Positions 1-7,850 of a DNA stretch of 64,000 nucleotides are shown here, piece by piece. The number at the start of each line of letters is the position of its first letter. Within the stretch, counting starts at the first letter, position 1. The DNA comes from Kumtagia ephedrae (lineage in GTDB: Bacteria > Pseudomonadota > Alphaproteobacteria > Rhizobiales > Rhizobiaceae), in assembly GCF_003012745.1 (NCBI RefSeq), contig NZ_PXYK01000010.1, forward strand, positions 1 through 64,000, written 5' to 3'. A model generated the notes under the pieces. It made no database searches, was not told the DNA's origin, and saw only the letters and a list, made by a program, of their open reading frames with translations. The position numbers were made by a program, and so were the translations under genes.

Positions 1-108
1 AACATGGTGCGCGCCGCAAACGACAAGCACAGCCTCAAGGTCAGACGCAAAAAGGCAAACCTCAATCAGCACTACCTCGAAACCCTCCTCAGGCAGACCC
101 AGAATTAA
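1..108 (+). CDS. C-terminal fragment of an unidentified protein
   Basis: The first 108 bases are open in frame 1 and end with TAA at 106-108, giving 35 residues of a basic, hydrophilic C-terminus that ends LLRQTQN. The true start lies outside the window. I cannot assign a family from so short a tail. It converges on the histidine kinase gene, whose stop is 22 bases away. The fragment could be a chance open frame, so confidence is low. Confidence 0.35.
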   Translation, partial: NMVRAANDKHSLKVRRKKANLNQHYLETLLRQTQN

Positions 109-130
109 CCTGAAGCGATTCCCCTGGGGT

Positions 131-1657
131 TCACCGTTTCCGCCCCGCGACGGCCCGGCCCGGCGCGGGCATCGCCGGTAGTTTCTCCATCACCCGGGCG
201 GCCGGGAAGGTCACCAGCACCTCGGTGCCTTCGCGCAGCTTGGAGAAAATGTCGAAGCTGCCGCCATGCAGCGCGATCAGCCCTTGCACGATCGGCAGGC
301 CGAGGCCGGTACCCTGTTCGGCGCTCTTGATGGCGATGGCGCCCTGGCCAAAGGCCGACAGCACGACCGGAAGCTCGTCCTCGGCGATGCCGGGGCCATT
401 GTCCTTCACCGACAGATATTGCCCGCCGCCGGCCGTCCAGCCGACCCGGACGCGGATTTCGCCGCCCGTCGCGGTGAATTTCACCGCGTTCGACAGAAGA
501 TTGAGCGCGATCTGGCGGACCGCCCGCTCGTCGGCGTTGAGGCGCGGCATGCCCGGCTCGAATTCCTCGACGATGCGGATGTCCTTGCCGCGCGCCTTCA
601 GCGTCATCATGTGACAGCAGTCCTCGACCGTCTGGACGAGCGACAGCGGCTCGGCATTGAGCTGGTAGCGCCCGGCCTCGATGCGCGACAGGTCGAGGAT
701 CTCGTTGATCAGCGTCAGAAGATGCTGCCCGGACGAGTGAATGTCGTGGGCGTAGTCGCGATAGGTGTGGTTGGCCATCGGACCAAGCACCTCGCTGCCC
801 ATCACCTCGGAGAAGCCGAGGATGGCGTTCAGCGGCGTTCGCAGTTCATGGCTCATCGAGGCGAGGAAGCGCGACTTGGCGAGGTTGGCCTCCTCGGCAC
901 GGTGGCGGGCCTCGTCGGACATCGCCTTGGCCGTCTCCAGTTCGGCGATCAGGGCGTCCTTCTCGGTGCGGAACGACAGCAGCATCAGCGACGATTTGTT
1001 GATGTGGGCGGAGATGTAGGAAAAGAAGGGCAGGGCGAGCACCAGCAGCCCTGCCATGATCGCGTCCACCGGCTGGGACAGCCGGGCGCCGATCAGCACG
1101 TAGAGCAAGACGGGCAGGGCGAAGGTGGCGACCAGAGCGCCGCGCAATGACGCTGCGATCAGCGCCGTGGCGGCGACGGCAAGCAGCAGCAGCACCGCCT
1201 TGACCACCGGAAACTGCTCGACGCCGCATTCGTCGCAGCTGAGCGTCATCAGATAGGCCCAGCCGAGCCCCGAGGCGAAATGCGCGGCCAGGAAGGCGCG
1301 TCTGGTCCGCCCGACATCCACGTCGCCGGACGCCGTCCGGTCGACCCGCCGTGCGATCAGCAGGAGCCCGGCATAGCAAGCGACGGTGATCAGTGCCCAG
1401 ACGGCGATCGTCCTGCTCATGCCGACGGCAAGGCCGCCCATGGCGATGAGCAGCACCAGCACGGGCACGGCGGTCGCGCAGAAGATCGTCGAGCGCGCAT
1501 GCAGCTTCAAAAGTTCCCGGTCGAAGCCGATGCTGCCCGGCCGCTGCACCAGACGGTCGCGCATGCGGCGCACGGCCTGCGCCACCTCGCTGTTGCGATG
1601 CGGTTTGCGCCGATCCACAATGATCTTGTCAGCCGTGGTGCTGTGCGTCGGCGACAT
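131..1657 (-). CDS. Membrane sensor histidine kinase (DivJ/PleC type)
   Basis: 508 residues. About six hydrophobic segments between residues 57 and 217 form a membrane sensor region. A short coiled coil (about 228-262) follows, then the phospho-acceptor domain with H box MSHELRTPLNAILGF (phosphorylated His about 270). The ATP-binding domain has the N box NLLSNAVKF, the G1 box DNGPGI and the G2 box GTGLGL. H box and flanks match the alphaproteobacterial DivJ/PleC/PdhS group, which signals to DivK-like single-domain receivers. This copy has no PAS domain before the H box. It is a stand-alone gene with no response regulator beside it, so an orphan kinase feeding a distant regulator is likely. 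The signal it senses cannot be told from the sequence. Confidence 0.88.
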   Translation of the reverse strand: MSPTHSTTADKIIVDRRKPHRNSEVAQAVRRMRDRLVQRPGSIGFDRELLKLHARSTIFCATAVPVLVLLIAMGGLAVGMSRTIAVWALITVACYAGLLLIARRVDRTASGDVDVGRTRRAFLAAHFASGLGWAYLMTLSCDECGVEQFPVVKAVLLLLAVAATALIAASLRGALVATFALPVLLYVLIGARLSQPVDAIMAGLLVLALPFFSYISAHINKSSLMLLSFRTEKDALIAELETAKAMSDEARHRAEEANLAKSRFLASMSHELRTPLNAILGFSEVMGSEVLGPMANHTYRDYAHDIHSSGQHLLTLINEILDLSRIEAGRYQLNAEPLSLVQTVEDCCHMMTLKARGKDIRIVEEFEPGMPRLNADERAVRQIALNLLSNAVKFTATGGEIRVRVGWTAGGGQYLSVKDNGPGIAEDELPVVLSAFGQGAIAIKSAEQGTGLGLPIVQGLIALHGGSFDIFSKLREGTEVLVTFPAARVMEKLPAMPAPGRAVAGRKR

Positions 1658-1730
1658 TCCGATTCGGATTTTTCGCGTGCTGAAACCAGACGGCAGGCTA
1701 GTTGCGAATGATTAATGGACTGTTTGCCAT

Positions 1731-2348
1731 ATGAGCCGGTCATGGCCGGCGCGCGCTAGGAGGCCACGGCCGCGAGCCCGGCGTAGCCTGTTGCGCAGGT
1801 TTTTCGATCTTTTGCTGGCCGTGGCGATCCTCGGGCTGCTGGCGCTTCTGGCGGCGCGGTTGGACCGCGTCGAGACGCGCCGCCTGAGCGGGGCGGTGGT
1901 CGTCAACGACGGCGATACGATCACGGTGGGCACGGAGAAGATCAGGCTGCGCGGCATCGACGCCCCCGAATTCACCCAGAGCTGCATGAGAGACGGCAAG
2001 AGCTATCCCTGCGGCCGCCAGGCGCGGCAGCGGCTGCGCACGCTGATCGGCAACCAGCCGGTCGCCTGCTCCGGCTGGCAGCGCGACAAGTTCGGCCGCC
2101 TGCTCGGCACCTGCTCGGCCGGGTCGACCGAGCTCAACCGAACTCTGGTGGAGGAGGGCTGGGCGGTCGCCTTCGGCGATTTCGAGGACGAGGAGCTGTC
2201 GGCGCGACGGGCCGGGCGCGGCCTGTGGGCGGGCGAGTTCGACCGGCCCCGGCACTGGCGCGACACCCATGGCAGCATGGCCGAGGTCGACCACGATCGG
2301 CTTGGCGCGCTGTGGAACTGGCTCAGGCAAATATTCCACCTTGGCTGA
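1731..2348 (+). CDS. Thermonuclease-family (SNase-like) protein, ExoI-like
   Basis: 205 residues. An arginine-rich N-terminus is followed by one hydrophobic segment (about 24-43), an export signal or signal anchor. The SNase fold begins near residue 52 with VVNDGDTITVG and continues with IRLRGIDAPEFTQ, the Arg/Asp pattern of staphylococcal nuclease domains. Two cysteine pairs (CMRDGKSYPCG and CSGWQ/GTCS) suggest periplasmic disulfides. Rhizobial homologues are often annotated as succinoglycan biosynthesis protein ExoI, but here no exo genes are near, so a general periplasmic nuclease is the safer name. The gene is divergent from the histidine kinase with 73 bases between the start codons. Confidence 0.82.
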   Translation: MSRSWPARARRPRPRARRSLLRRFFDLLLAVAILGLLALLAARLDRVETRRLSGAVVVNDGDTITVGTEKIRLRGIDAPEFTQSCMRDGKSYPCGRQARQRLRTLIGNQPVACSGWQRDKFGRLLGTCSAGSTELNRTLVEEGWAVAFGDFEDEELSARRAGRGLWAGEFDRPRHWRDTHGSMAEVDHDRLGALWNWLRQIFHLG

Positions 2349-2414
2349 TCGCCGCGGAATGGCCAATCTCGTCCTGTTTTAAGGGCTGATCGGATTGCAA
2401 ACGGAGGAGACCGG

Positions 2415-3026
2415 ATGAGACTGTTCGACGGCGGCCGCGCGCCCAATCCGCGCCGGGTCAGGATCTTTCTCGCCGAGAAGGGCATCGCGGTGCCGCTGGT
2501 GCCGGTCGACATGGGCGCGCTCGGCCACAAGGGCGAGGAGCTGACGGCGCGCAACCCGCTGCAGCGCCTGCCCGTACTGGAACTGGACGACGGAACCGTG
2601 CTCACCGAATCGGTGGCGATCTGCCGCTATTTCGAGGAGCTTCATCCCGAACCGGCGCTGTTCGGCCGGGGCGCGCTCGGCAAGGCGCTGGTCGAGATGT
2701 GGCAGCGGCGCATCGAGCTCAATTTCTATCTGCCGGTTTCCTTCGCCTTCCGCCACACCCACCCGGCGATGAAGGACTGGGAGGTGCCGCAACTTCCTGA
2801 ATGGGGCGAGATGAACCGTCCGAAGGCGGTCGAGTTCATGAAGATCCTCGACACGCATCTTGCGTCGCACGAGTTCGCGGCAGGCGAGGACTTCAGCATC
2901 GCCGACATCACCGGCCTGGTGGCGCTTGACTTCACCAAGCCGGCCCGGATCGCAATTCCGGAAGAACTCGAGAACGTGCAGCGCTGGTATCGGGCACTGA
3001 AGGCACGCCCGAGCGCGGGAGCTTGA
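2415..3026 (+). CDS. Glutathione S-transferase family protein
   Basis: 203 residues, a normal length for a cytosolic GST. The N-terminal thioredoxin-like half begins with FDGGRAPNPRRVRIFLAEKG, contains the cis-proline segment LQRLPVLELDDG and the glutathione gamma-glutamyl motif LTESVAI. The C-terminal all-helical half ends with a conserved Asp in FSIADITGLVAL. A purine-rich ribosome site (acggagga) lies just before the ATG. It is monocistronic, and the substrate cannot be inferred. It belongs to the bacterial GST group in which Pro-Asn replaces the Ser/Cys active-site position. Confidence 0.9.
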   Translation: MRLFDGGRAPNPRRVRIFLAEKGIAVPLVPVDMGALGHKGEELTARNPLQRLPVLELDDGTVLTESVAICRYFEELHPEPALFGRGALGKALVEMWQRRIELNFYLPVSFAFRHTHPAMKDWEVPQLPEWGEMNRPKAVEFMKILDTHLASHEFAAGEDFSIADITGLVALDFTKPARIAIPEELENVQRWYRALKARPSAGA

Positions 3027-3152
3027 GACCGGTCGGATTTTAACCCCCTGGTCCTGTGGGACCGACTGGCCGGGCCAAGCGCATAGAGCATGACAGGAAC
3101 TCAACGGCATCGGAAAGCTTTTTGGTCGAGCAGCAAGCCAAAAGGTCATTCC

Positions 3153-3401
3153 ATGTCCCGATACTACTTCGACACCCATGACGGCGTGGAACCTTTCCGC
3201 GACGACGTCGGGCTTGATATCGAAACTTTGGAGCATGTGAGGCGAGCGGCCATAGAGGCGCTGCCGGACATGGCCCGCGAGGACCTGCCCGACGGTGAGG
3301 AAAGAACCTTCCGGGTGAGTGTGCGAGACGAGCAGGGCGGCGTGATCTTTGTAGCGGAGCTTGCCTTTCGCTCCGGCTGGCTGTCCGGAAAGACCGGTTG
3401 A
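3153..3401 (+). CDS. Small DUF6894-type protein
   Basis: 82 residues starting MSRYYFDTHDG. This opening, followed by a central helix with RRAAIEALPDMARE and a strand such as FRVSVRDEQGG, is typical of a small protein family common in Rhizobiales (DUF6894). The open frame extends upstream to 3090, but the family start and an upstream purine-rich stretch favour 3153. Function is unknown. It lies between the GST and glycosylase genes on the same strand, with no clear operon link. Confidence 0.75.
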   Translation: MSRYYFDTHDGVEPFRDDVGLDIETLEHVRRAAIEALPDMAREDLPDGEERTFRVSVRDEQGGVIFVAELAFRSGWLSGKTG

Positions 3402-3487
3402 AGCGACAGGGCTGTCTCGGTTCCTTGATCGGATCAGGGGAGACGTCGAGTGCTGGAAATCGCAAGAGAAAGCTGCAAATACGGACA

Positions 3488-4117
3488 ATGCCGACCCACG
3501 CGAACGCCGATCTCGACAGCCTCGCCGGACACATCCGCGCCTGCCGCCTCTGCCTTGAACGTCCCGCCGGCCGTGCGCTTCCGCACAAGCCGCGCCCGGT
3601 GCTGGTGCCGTCCACCAGGGCGCGCATCCTGATCGCCGGGCAGGCGCCGGGGACCAAGGTGCATGCGACCGGAATTCCCTTCAACGACGCGTCCGGCGAC
3701 AGGCTGCGCGACTGGCTCGGCGTCGCGCGAGACGCCTTCTATGACCCGGGGAATTTCGCCATCGTGCCGATGGGTTTCTGTTTTCCCGGACAGGATGCGC
3801 GCGGCGCCGACCTGCCGCCGCGCCGCGAATGCGCCCTCGAATGGCGGCAGCGGCTGATGGCCTTGATGCCGCAACTGGAGCTGGTGCTGGCGATCGGCCT
3901 CTATGCGCAGGCCTGGCACATGGGCGCGAGCCGGCGACGCTCGCTCACCGAGACGGTCGAGGATTGGCGCACCATCTTCGCCGCATCGGCCGCGCCGAAA
4001 ATCCTGCCGCTGCCGCATCCGTCATGGCGCAACACCGGCTGGATGAAGCGCAATCCCTGGTTCGCGGCCGAGCTGCTGCCCTTCCTGCGCACGCAAATCG
4101 CGATGCGACTTGGCTGA
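3488..4117 (+). CDS. Uracil-DNA glycosylase family protein
   Basis: 209 residues. Recognisable are a CRLC motif near the N-terminus, the active-site-like loop AGQAPGTKVHATGIPFND (compare GEAPG...G.PF in family 4/5 enzymes), and a C-terminal LPLPHPSWRNTGW segment that corresponds to the HPS.N DNA-binding loop. It is probably a DNA-repair or nucleic-acid-processing glycosylase. The motifs differ from classical Ung, and whether the scattered cysteines hold an iron-sulfur cluster is uncertain. The start at 3488 is chosen because residues before it in the longer frame look non-conserved. Confidence 0.8.
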   Translation: MPTHANADLDSLAGHIRACRLCLERPAGRALPHKPRPVLVPSTRARILIAGQAPGTKVHATGIPFNDASGDRLRDWLGVARDAFYDPGNFAIVPMGFCFPGQDARGADLPPRRECALEWRQRLMALMPQLELVLAIGLYAQAWHMGASRRRSLTETVEDWRTIFAASAAPKILPLPHPSWRNTGWMKRNPWFAAELLPFLRTQIAMRLG

Positions 4118-4226
4118 CGCCGGCGCAATGTGCGTTTCCCGAAACGCCTTGGCGGGCAAAAATCTTCCTTGTGCCGCTGTGGCGGAATGATAGGTTGCGT
4201 GGAATATTTTTCTCCCGGAGCGACCC

Positions 4227-4718
4227 ATGGACCGCCTCGATCGCAAAATCCTTCGCCTGTTGCAGGAAGATTCCACGCTCGCCGTTGCCGACGTCGCAAA
4301 AAAGGTGGGCCTGTCGACGACGCCGTGCTGGCGGCGCATCCAAAAGCTGGAGGAGGAAGGCGTCATCCGGCGGCGGGTGGCCGTCCTCGACCCCGAAAAG
4401 ATCAATGCCCGGGTCACGGTGTTCGTGTCGATCCGCACCAATTCGCACAGCCACGAATGGCTGCGGCGCTTCTCCGAGGTTATCCAGGAGTTTCCCGAGG
4501 TCATCGAGTTCTACCGCATGAGCGGCGACGTCGACTATCTGCTGCGAGTGGTCGTGCCCGACATCGCCGCCTACGACGCCTTCTACAAGCGGCTGATCGC
4601 CAAGATCGAGATCCGCGACGTGTCGTCGTCCTTCGCCATGGAGCAGATCAAGTACACGACCGAGCTGCCGCTCGACTACATGCTGCTCGACAAGGAGGCG
4701 CACTCCAACGCGGCGTGA
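4227..4718 (+). CDS. Lrp/AsnC family transcriptional regulator
   Basis: 163 residues. The N-terminal winged helix-turn-helix begins MDRLDRKILRLLQEDSTL and continues with VAKKVGLSTTPCWRRIQKLE, the hallmark of Lrp/AsnC proteins. The C-terminal RAM ligand-binding domain contains the G-D-x-D-Y-L turn (SGDVDYLLRVVVPD). Such proteins sense amino acids and often control adjacent transport or catabolic genes. The neighbours here give no obvious target. Confidence 0.9.
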   Translation: MDRLDRKILRLLQEDSTLAVADVAKKVGLSTTPCWRRIQKLEEEGVIRRRVAVLDPEKINARVTVFVSIRTNSHSHEWLRRFSEVIQEFPEVIEFYRMSGDVDYLLRVVVPDIAAYDAFYKRLIAKIEIRDVSSSFAMEQIKYTTELPLDYMLLDKEAHSNAA

Positions 4719-4867
4719 GGAGCCAGCGGGAACAACGGAAAACAAAGAAGCAACATCAAAGAAGCGACGTAATTTGGCGTCCGGCGATCGACGCGCCTGT
4801 GACATAGTTGACTTGCGGTTGGTTCGGCAGGATGATTCCTCGAAGTGAGCAAGACGGAGATGCGGCT

Positions 4868-5158
4868 ATGATCTCAGACAGCCGCTTGAAATCGGAGATT
4901 GAAAAAGTTGTCCGCGAGCAAGTTCACAGCGGCAAGGTCACCGATGTTGCCGTAAAGTCAGGTACGGGGTCTGACGGGGACGAAATAATTCGGGTTCACG
5001 TAGTGTATGAAAGCAAATCCAGCATCATCGATGCACAGGAAACCGTGAACGTGATGCGCAACGTTCGGGGCCGATTGGAAAAGATGGGTGACGACCGATT
5101 TCCTGTCTTCTACTACGTTGCGACTTCGGAGGTGGGAAAAATAGCTGAATCCAGATGA
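4868..5158 (+). CDS. Small unknown protein paired with a HEPN-like gene
   Basis: 96 residues beginning MISDSRLKSEIEKVV. The start at 4868 is chosen for the upstream gacggag; an in-frame ATG at 4808 is possible. The predicted order is an N-terminal helix, two strands (VTDVAVKSG and DEIIRVHVVYESK) and a long helix (VNVMRNVRGRLEK). I do not recognise a named family. Its 3' end overlaps the proposed CTG start of the HEPN-like gene by 14 bases, so the two are almost certainly translated together, as in toxin-antitoxin or other HEPN partner pairs. Local composition is richer in A+T than the flanking genes, which may mean it was acquired by transfer. Confidence 0.7.
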   Translation: MISDSRLKSEIEKVVREQVHSGKVTDVAVKSGTGSDGDEIIRVHVVYESKSSIIDAQETVNVMRNVRGRLEKMGDDRFPVFYYVATSEVGKIAESR

Positions 5159-5621
5159 CTTTTTAGAGGTTGCAAGGCTCCTGGTCGCAAGCGGTCCGGG
5201 CCGCCCCTCGCAGGCGCAACTGCGGCGCGCGTGCAGCACCGTCTACTATGCGATGTTCCATTCTCTTGCCCGCTCCTGTGCCGACCTGTTCATTGGTGGC
5301 GATGGATCGGTGAGGAGCAGACAGGCGTGGGTGGAAGTATACCGGGCACTTTCGCACGGCGCGGCAAGGGCTGCCTGCGAAGACAAGAAGGGGATGACCA
5401 GGTTCCCCAGCCCGATCGTCGATTTTGCCGCCAAGTTCGCCGAAATGCAGCATAAGCGACATGAAGCTGATTATGATCCGCATGCGAGATTGCTGAAATC
5501 CGATGTCGAGGCGGATATCGGCAGTGCAGATATCGTAATCTCCGGCTTCCTTGCTGCACCCGTCAAGGATCGACGGGCCTTTGCGTCGTGGTGTCTTTTC
5601 CGCAATACCAAAAGACTCTGA
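5145..5621 (+). CDS. HEPN-like protein with an apparent CTG start
   Basis: 158 residues if translation begins at CTG 5145. This frame has a stop at 5142-5144 and no ATG, GTG or TTG before the internal ATG at 5253. The residues before 5253 (DDFLEVARLL, then QLRRACSTVYYAMFHSLAR spanning it) form the first helices of the fold, so a start at 5253 would cut the domain. A strong ribosome site ggaggtg (5128-5134) precedes the CTG. The later KRHEADYDP motif resembles the R...DY signature of small HEPN proteins, many of which are RNases or toxin-system parts. The product is probably a partner of the 96-residue protein encoded just upstream. Catalytic activity is not established. Confidence 0.72.
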   Translation: MNPDDFLEVARLLVASGPGRPSQAQLRRACSTVYYAMFHSLARSCADLFIGGDGSVRSRQAWVEVYRALSHGAARAACEDKKGMTRFPSPIVDFAAKFAEMQHKRHEADYDPHARLLKSDVEADIGSADIVISGFLAAPVKDRRAFASWCLFRNTKRL

Positions 5622-5625
5622 AATT

Positions 5626-6039
5626 CTACATGCTGAGCGCGTTGGAGGCCTTCAGGCTGACCCCGGTGATGCGGTAGCGGCCGTCGGGCTGCAGTTCGAG
5701 CGTGTAGAGCGCTTCATAGTCCCTGCCGTCGGGGCCGACGATCATCACCTGCTGGGCGATCGCCGATCCCGCCTCCTGCGCTTTGCCGAAGGCGAAGCTG
5801 CGCGGCCTGTAGACCGGCTGGTAGGCGCCGGTCACCATTCCCATGAAGGACTCCAGCGTCGGAAATATCCGCTTGATGGAGGGGGCCGCGTGCCCGTAGG
5901 CCGCGGCATTGTCTCCGCCGCGGAACGCGCCGATCTGTGCCTCGATCGTGCCTTGTGCCGCCCTGACCTCGGCCTCGCCGGCGAATGCTGCGCCGGCGAT
6001 GAACGGCAGGCTCATCAGTGCTGCGGGAATGCTGCGCAT
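5626..6039 (-). CDS. Secreted DUF4864-type protein
   Basis: 137 residues. The signal peptide MRSIPAALMSLPFIAGAAFA is followed by a domain with IEAQIGAFRGGDNAAAYGHAA, a phenylalanine-rich middle (FPTLESFMGMV) and a strand-rich end such as YTLELQPDGRYRITGVSL. This matches DUF4864 proteins, which have an NTF2-like cone and are exported. The longer reading frame to 6411 has no conserved residues. A gaggggatt ribosome site precedes the ATG at 6039. The gene is divergent from the ATP-grasp gene and is not obviously part of the Anbu operon. Confidence 0.75.
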   Translation of the reverse strand: MRSIPAALMSLPFIAGAAFAGEAEVRAAQGTIEAQIGAFRGGDNAAAYGHAAPSIKRIFPTLESFMGMVTGAYQPVYRPRSFAFGKAQEAGSAIAQQVMIVGPDGRDYEALYTLELQPDGRYRITGVSLKASNALSM

Positions 6040-6299
6040 GCGGAAAATCCCCTCGCGGCCGTACGGCGCCCGGCAGCTCCGCCGGCCCCTGCCGAGTATA
6101 CGCCGAATCCGCCCCGGTGGTTTCACGATCGCCGCGAATCTCCTCCGTCCGCGTGCCGAAAGTGTCCGCAGGCGGCGAGGCAAACTGCCTTGTTCTTGGG
6201 CGTTTCGCCGAAACTGCCCACGCAAGCGCCGCAAGCCTCCGATTGCGCTTGCTTTTCCGCGCGGGGCCATTTGAAATGCGGTCACAGGGGAGTTCGCGC

Positions 6300-7712
6300 T
6301 TGGTTGCGTTCGATGAGATGTCGCCGGACAAGTCCGGCATCCGCAGACCGTATTTCGGCTATGACAGCTGGCTGAGGGAACAGGACACCGCCAGGCTGTC
6401 GGAAAAGACACGCGACGCCGAACGCGTCTTCCGCAAGACCGGCATCACCTTCGCCGTTTATGGCGAGGCGGAAGCCGCGGAACGGCTGATCCCCTTCGAC
6501 ATCGTGCCGCGCATCATCTCCGGCCAGGAATGGCGGCGCCTGACGCAGGGCATCGAGCAGCGCGTGCAGGCGCTCAACGCTTTCCTCGACGACATCTACC
6601 ACCGCCAGGAGATTTTGCGCGCCGGGCGCGTGCCGAAGGAGCTGGTCGCCAACAACGCCGCCTTCCTGCCCGAGATGATCGGCGTGCGGCCGCCCGGCGG
6701 CGTCTACACCCACATCATCGGCGTCGACGTCGTGCGGACCGGCGAGGACGACTTCTTCGTGCTGGAGGACAATGCGCGCACGCCGTCGGGCGTGTCCTAC
6801 ATGCTGGAGAACCGCGAGACGATGCTGCAGCTCTTTCCCGAGCTGTTCCAGCGCGTGAAGGTGCGGCCGGTCGAGGACTATCCGAAGCTGCTGCGCCAGT
6901 CGCTGGCCGCCGTCCGACCGGACGGCGTCAAGGGCACGCCGACCATCGCGGTGCTCACCCCCGGCCTCTACAACTCCGCCTATTTCGAACACGCCTTCCT
7001 CGCCGACCAGATGGGCGTCGAGCTGGTCGAGGGTCAGGATCTCAGGGTGGTCGACGGCCACGTCGCCATGCGCACGACCCAAGGCTACAAGCGGATCGAC
7101 GTGCTCTACCGCCGCGTCGACGACGCCTTCCTCGATCCGCTCACCTTCAACCCGGATTCGGCGCTCGGCGTGCCCGGCATCATGGACGTCTACCGCGCCG
7201 GCAACATCACCATCGCCAACGCACCCGGCACCGGCATCTCGGACGACAAGGCGATCTATTCCTACATGCCCGACATCGTCGAGTTCTACACCGGCCGCAA
7301 GGCGATCCTCGGCAACATCCCGACCTGGCGCTGCTCGGAGCCGGGCAGCCTGAAATACGTCCAGGAGCACCTCGCCGAGCTGGTGGTGAAGGAGGTGCAC
7401 GGCTCCGGCGGCTACGGCATGCTGGTCGGCCCGGCGGCGACCAAGAAGGAGCGCGAGGAGTTTTCCAAAAAGCTCGCCGCGCGGCCGTCCAACTACATCG
7501 CCCAGCCGACCCTGTCGCTGTCGACCTGCCCGGTGCTCACCGATGCCGGCCTCGCCCCGCGCCATGTCGATCTCCGCCCCTTCGTGCTGGTCTCCGACCG
7601 CATCCAGATCGTGCCCGGCGGCCTGACGCGCGTGGCGCTGAAGGAGGGCTCGCTGGTGGTGAATTCCTCGCAGGGCGGGGGGACGAAGGATACGTGGGTG
7701 TTGGATGACTAG
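6300..7712 (+). CDS. Circularly permuted type 2 ATP-grasp protein
   Basis: 470 residues from the proposed TTG start at 6300, which has an ideal ribosome site (aggggag, 6286-6292) seven bases upstream. An ATG at 6276 in the same frame lacks one. Family features are VPRIISGQEW near residue 70, FLEDNARTPSGVSYMLENR-like text in the middle (FFVLEDNARTPSG), and VVKEVHGSGGYGMLVGP near the C-terminus, which carries nucleotide-binding glycines. These enzymes are predicted peptide or amide ligases. The gene opens a four-gene set with an alpha-E protein, a transglutaminase and Anbu, an association known from comparative genomics of ATP-grasp systems. The substrate is unknown. Confidence 0.88.
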   Translation: MVAFDEMSPDKSGIRRPYFGYDSWLREQDTARLSEKTRDAERVFRKTGITFAVYGEAEAAERLIPFDIVPRIISGQEWRRLTQGIEQRVQALNAFLDDIYHRQEILRAGRVPKELVANNAAFLPEMIGVRPPGGVYTHIIGVDVVRTGEDDFFVLEDNARTPSGVSYMLENRETMLQLFPELFQRVKVRPVEDYPKLLRQSLAAVRPDGVKGTPTIAVLTPGLYNSAYFEHAFLADQMGVELVEGQDLRVVDGHVAMRTTQGYKRIDVLYRRVDDAFLDPLTFNPDSALGVPGIMDVYRAGNITIANAPGTGISDDKAIYSYMPDIVEFYTGRKAILGNIPTWRCSEPGSLKYVQEHLAELVVKEVHGSGGYGMLVGPAATKKEREEFSKKLAARPSNYIAQPTLSLSTCPVLTDAGLAPRHVDLRPFVLVSDRIQIVPGGLTRVALKEGSLVVNSSQGGGTKDTWVLDD

Positions 7713-7835
7713 GGTGAATGGTGAATGGTGAAATGGTGAATGGTTTGGTGCCTAGAAAAAACTGGCTGGCGTCATGACGGTCCTTAATCTCGTGCGAACT
7801 CGCGACCATTCACCATTCACCATTCACCATTCACC
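7713..7835 (+). repeat. Inverted array of GTGAATG units
   Basis: The left arm (7713-7744) is four near-perfect copies of ggtgaat(g). The right arm (7805-7835) is four copies of the complement, ccattca. About 60 bases separate them, and transcription would give a long hairpin. The element fills the gap between the ATP-grasp and alpha-E genes and contains no gene. It looks like an expanded microsatellite or a small palindromic element, not CRISPR, since there are no unique spacers. Confidence 0.8.
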
Positions 7836-7850
7836 TCGCGGAGCCGCCTG

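Noticed and set aside
2379-3488. Long minus-strand frame opposite the glutathione S-transferase
   Set aside because: The plus strand has clear GST motifs and a ribosome site; the minus frame is a shadow.
7713-7835. Possible CRISPR array
   Set aside because: The units are seven bases long, adjacent and without spacers, and the second arm is inverted.
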